A stretch of DNA of 64,000 nt from Smittia aterrima (lineage: Eukaryota; Arthropoda; Insecta; Diptera; Chironomidae), in NCBI GenBank assembly GCA_033063855.1, contig CP093831.1, positions 17,422,001 to 17,486,000 on the forward strand, given 5' to 3'. A model generated the notes under the pieces. The model ran no database searches and was not told the DNA's origin. It saw only the letters and a program-made list of their open reading frames with translations. This document shows, piece after piece, positions 62,836-64,000 of this stretch (position 1 is the stretch's first letter; each line of letters begins with the position of its first letter). The position numbers were made by a program, and so were the translations under genes.

Positions 62836-63212
62836 CTATCGACTTGATTGCTTGAAGATGACCCAGCTGCCTTCAACCAGATGTCTCTCTTGCTTCTCAA
62901 TGTTCACCAAGGTCTCTGGAGTCACATTTATAAAGCCATACTGCTGAGAAAGGCCGGTTTCTTTGTTGAAGATCACCGTGGCTAAAAAATGAAAATTTCA
63001 CTAAGAATTTTTAGATTCAATGAATACTGTGATTTTACCATTGAATGCTTTGCCAAAGTTTTCGACGATATACTTTTTTAATTGCAATGATCCAACTAAA
63101 AAAAAAAGAATTACACAAATTGTAAATTGTGTTTCATAAAAATCATGAATTCATTTTACTAACCTGTTAAAGGAAGGTTTGAGACAAAAAGCTTATGAAG
63201 CTGACGCACCAT
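62836..63212 (-). CDS. SLIRP: SLIRP-type RRM protein (first cistron)
   Basis: Three minus-strand exons (63164-63212, 63039-63095, 62836-62981) give 83 aa, below the ORF track's size threshold in every exon. It is one RNA-recognition motif: RNP2 is KLFVSNLP (7-14) and RNP1 is QQYGFINV. Between them are QLKKYIVENFGKAFN and TVIFNKETGLS, the usual beta2-loop with KETG. The protein ends KQSSR right after the last strand. SLIRP partners LRPPRC to stabilise mitochondrial mRNAs; the N-terminus here (MVRQLHK) is only weakly presequence-like. In Drosophila a SLIRP-like RRM gene and an ACBD6-like gene share a dicistronic transcript, and the same order is seen here. The unit starts at the right end of the window's annotated part. 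Confidence 0.88.
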
Positions 63213-64000
63213 TACCTCGACTTGGATTCGTTATCAACTTAGCTCGAATAAATCCTTAGTTATTTAAATATCGTCAAATTACTTTCTTCTCGCGTGAAAA
63301 ACGAACCAGACTCGCGATTTTTTTAAGCAAATTGAAGTTGGCAGCTTTTCGGTTTCATGAAAACGTTTACGTTCAAAAATTTCGCAGCCAACTTCGTCCA
63401 ACGGATTTCCACTAATTTTGAAAGAAAACATTTTCATATCTAAATATTGAATCAATTTAGTTCCTAGAAAACTCTTTATATTAAAACAATTTTTTGTAAA
63501 CACTTCTCGACAGGTTTTCTCAGAATTCTGTAGCGTAAGCAAAAGCCACGTGAAAATTTTATGTTTATGCAGCAATTCTAAGCGTATTTACTCGATTCTC
63601 TCTCGAAGCTCTCTCTTTATCTGATTTTCCACACCAACACAATCTCAAGAATAGAAATTTTCTTCTCCACTGCAAAGTTTTCTCAATTTCTTGTTTCAGT
63701 TGTGTTTACATTTCAATTGATCTGGTTGCAAATTTTTGTGTCTCGTCGTTTTTTTTTCGATAAAAAGTCGGAGAAGCAAGAGAAGATTTAACGTTGAAAA
63801 GCGGATTGTTGTGTAATTTTTTTCGTGAAATCCCTTAAGCGCACAACGGGAGTAATGAAGAGGGATTAAGTTGTGAAAAGGAATCATCAAAATCCAGCCT
63901 AAACAAAACAGAAAATGCTTCTAAAAGCTCTGATAGTGAGAAACGACGACGACAAAGGATTCCGTGAATGATATGAAAATAATTTTCAATACACAAGAAG
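63213..64000. other. Promoter side of the SLIRP/ACBD6 unit, otherwise no gene seen
   Basis: The 5' flank of the two-cistron unit lies here. The small open frames (63279-63575 and 63696-63890, minus) show no domain. Nothing else was recognised up to the end of the window. Confidence 0.5.

Noticed and set aside
62121..62900. Longer 259-aa reading of ACBD6
   Set aside because: The extra N-terminus uses a non-ATG codon and is the SLIRP exon in another frame; MSDNVES at 62834 fits the family start.

Overview
The window is AT-rich eukaryotic nuclear DNA from an insect, most likely a dipteran with a compact genome. A nematoceran such as a chironomid midge would fit, but this is inferred from style and not proven. 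Supporting points are spliced genes with many 45-70 nt GT-AG introns, a DUF1091 secreted-protein gene, paired gd-like serine proteases, and a SLIRP/ACBD6 two-cistron unit of the kind known in Drosophila. No prokaryotic, viral or organellar genes were seen.

Layout. 1-10,456: gene-free DNA. 10,457-10,840: small Cys/Lys-rich protein. 11,015-16,043 (-): cytoplasmic dynein intermediate chain. 16,090-23,355: gene-free, with one possible non-coding first exon. 23,356-27,626 (+): winged-helix/nucleoside-phosphorylase-like protein. 28,035-29,391 (-): a DUF1091 gene, a 3' fragment of a second copy, and a Cys-rich exon-like ORF. 29,667-45,856: the dense core, with CCDC85 (+), COX5B (-), WBP11 (-), TMEM62 (+), an unrecognised 504-aa protein (-), XLF/NHEJ1 (+), SWT1 (+) and XPR1 (+). 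45,857-49,040: a repeat island with a piggyBac-like MITE flanked by TTAA, a 0.2-kb inverted-repeat element, two diverged copies of an unknown repeat, and an 866-bp element with terminal inverted repeats that carries 130-bp and 21-bp tandem repeats. 49,248-49,830 (+): a small multi-pass membrane protein. 50,431-53,557 (+): two tandem trypsin-fold proteases. 53,558-56,179: gene-free. 56,180-59,014 (-): a GNAT/glycine N-acyltransferase-like enzyme. 61,551-61,983 (+): TMEM230. 62,121-63,212 (-): SLIRP followed one base later by ACBD6.

Most genes are unrelated housekeeping functions (transport along microtubules, splicing, respiration, DNA end joining, RNA surveillance, phosphate export). They are packed head-to-head (WBP11/TMEM62, unknown/XLF) or tail-to-tail (TMEM62/unknown, CCDC85/COX5B). 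All exon models given here were joined by hand; in each complete model the exon lengths sum to a multiple of three and the phases agree across introns.

The best second-look items are the phosphorylase-like protein whose C-terminus resembles the PNP domain of immune NLR-type proteins; the protease whose catalytic Ser codon is Thr; the two-cistron TAG-G-ATG junction; and the repeat island at 46-49 kb.
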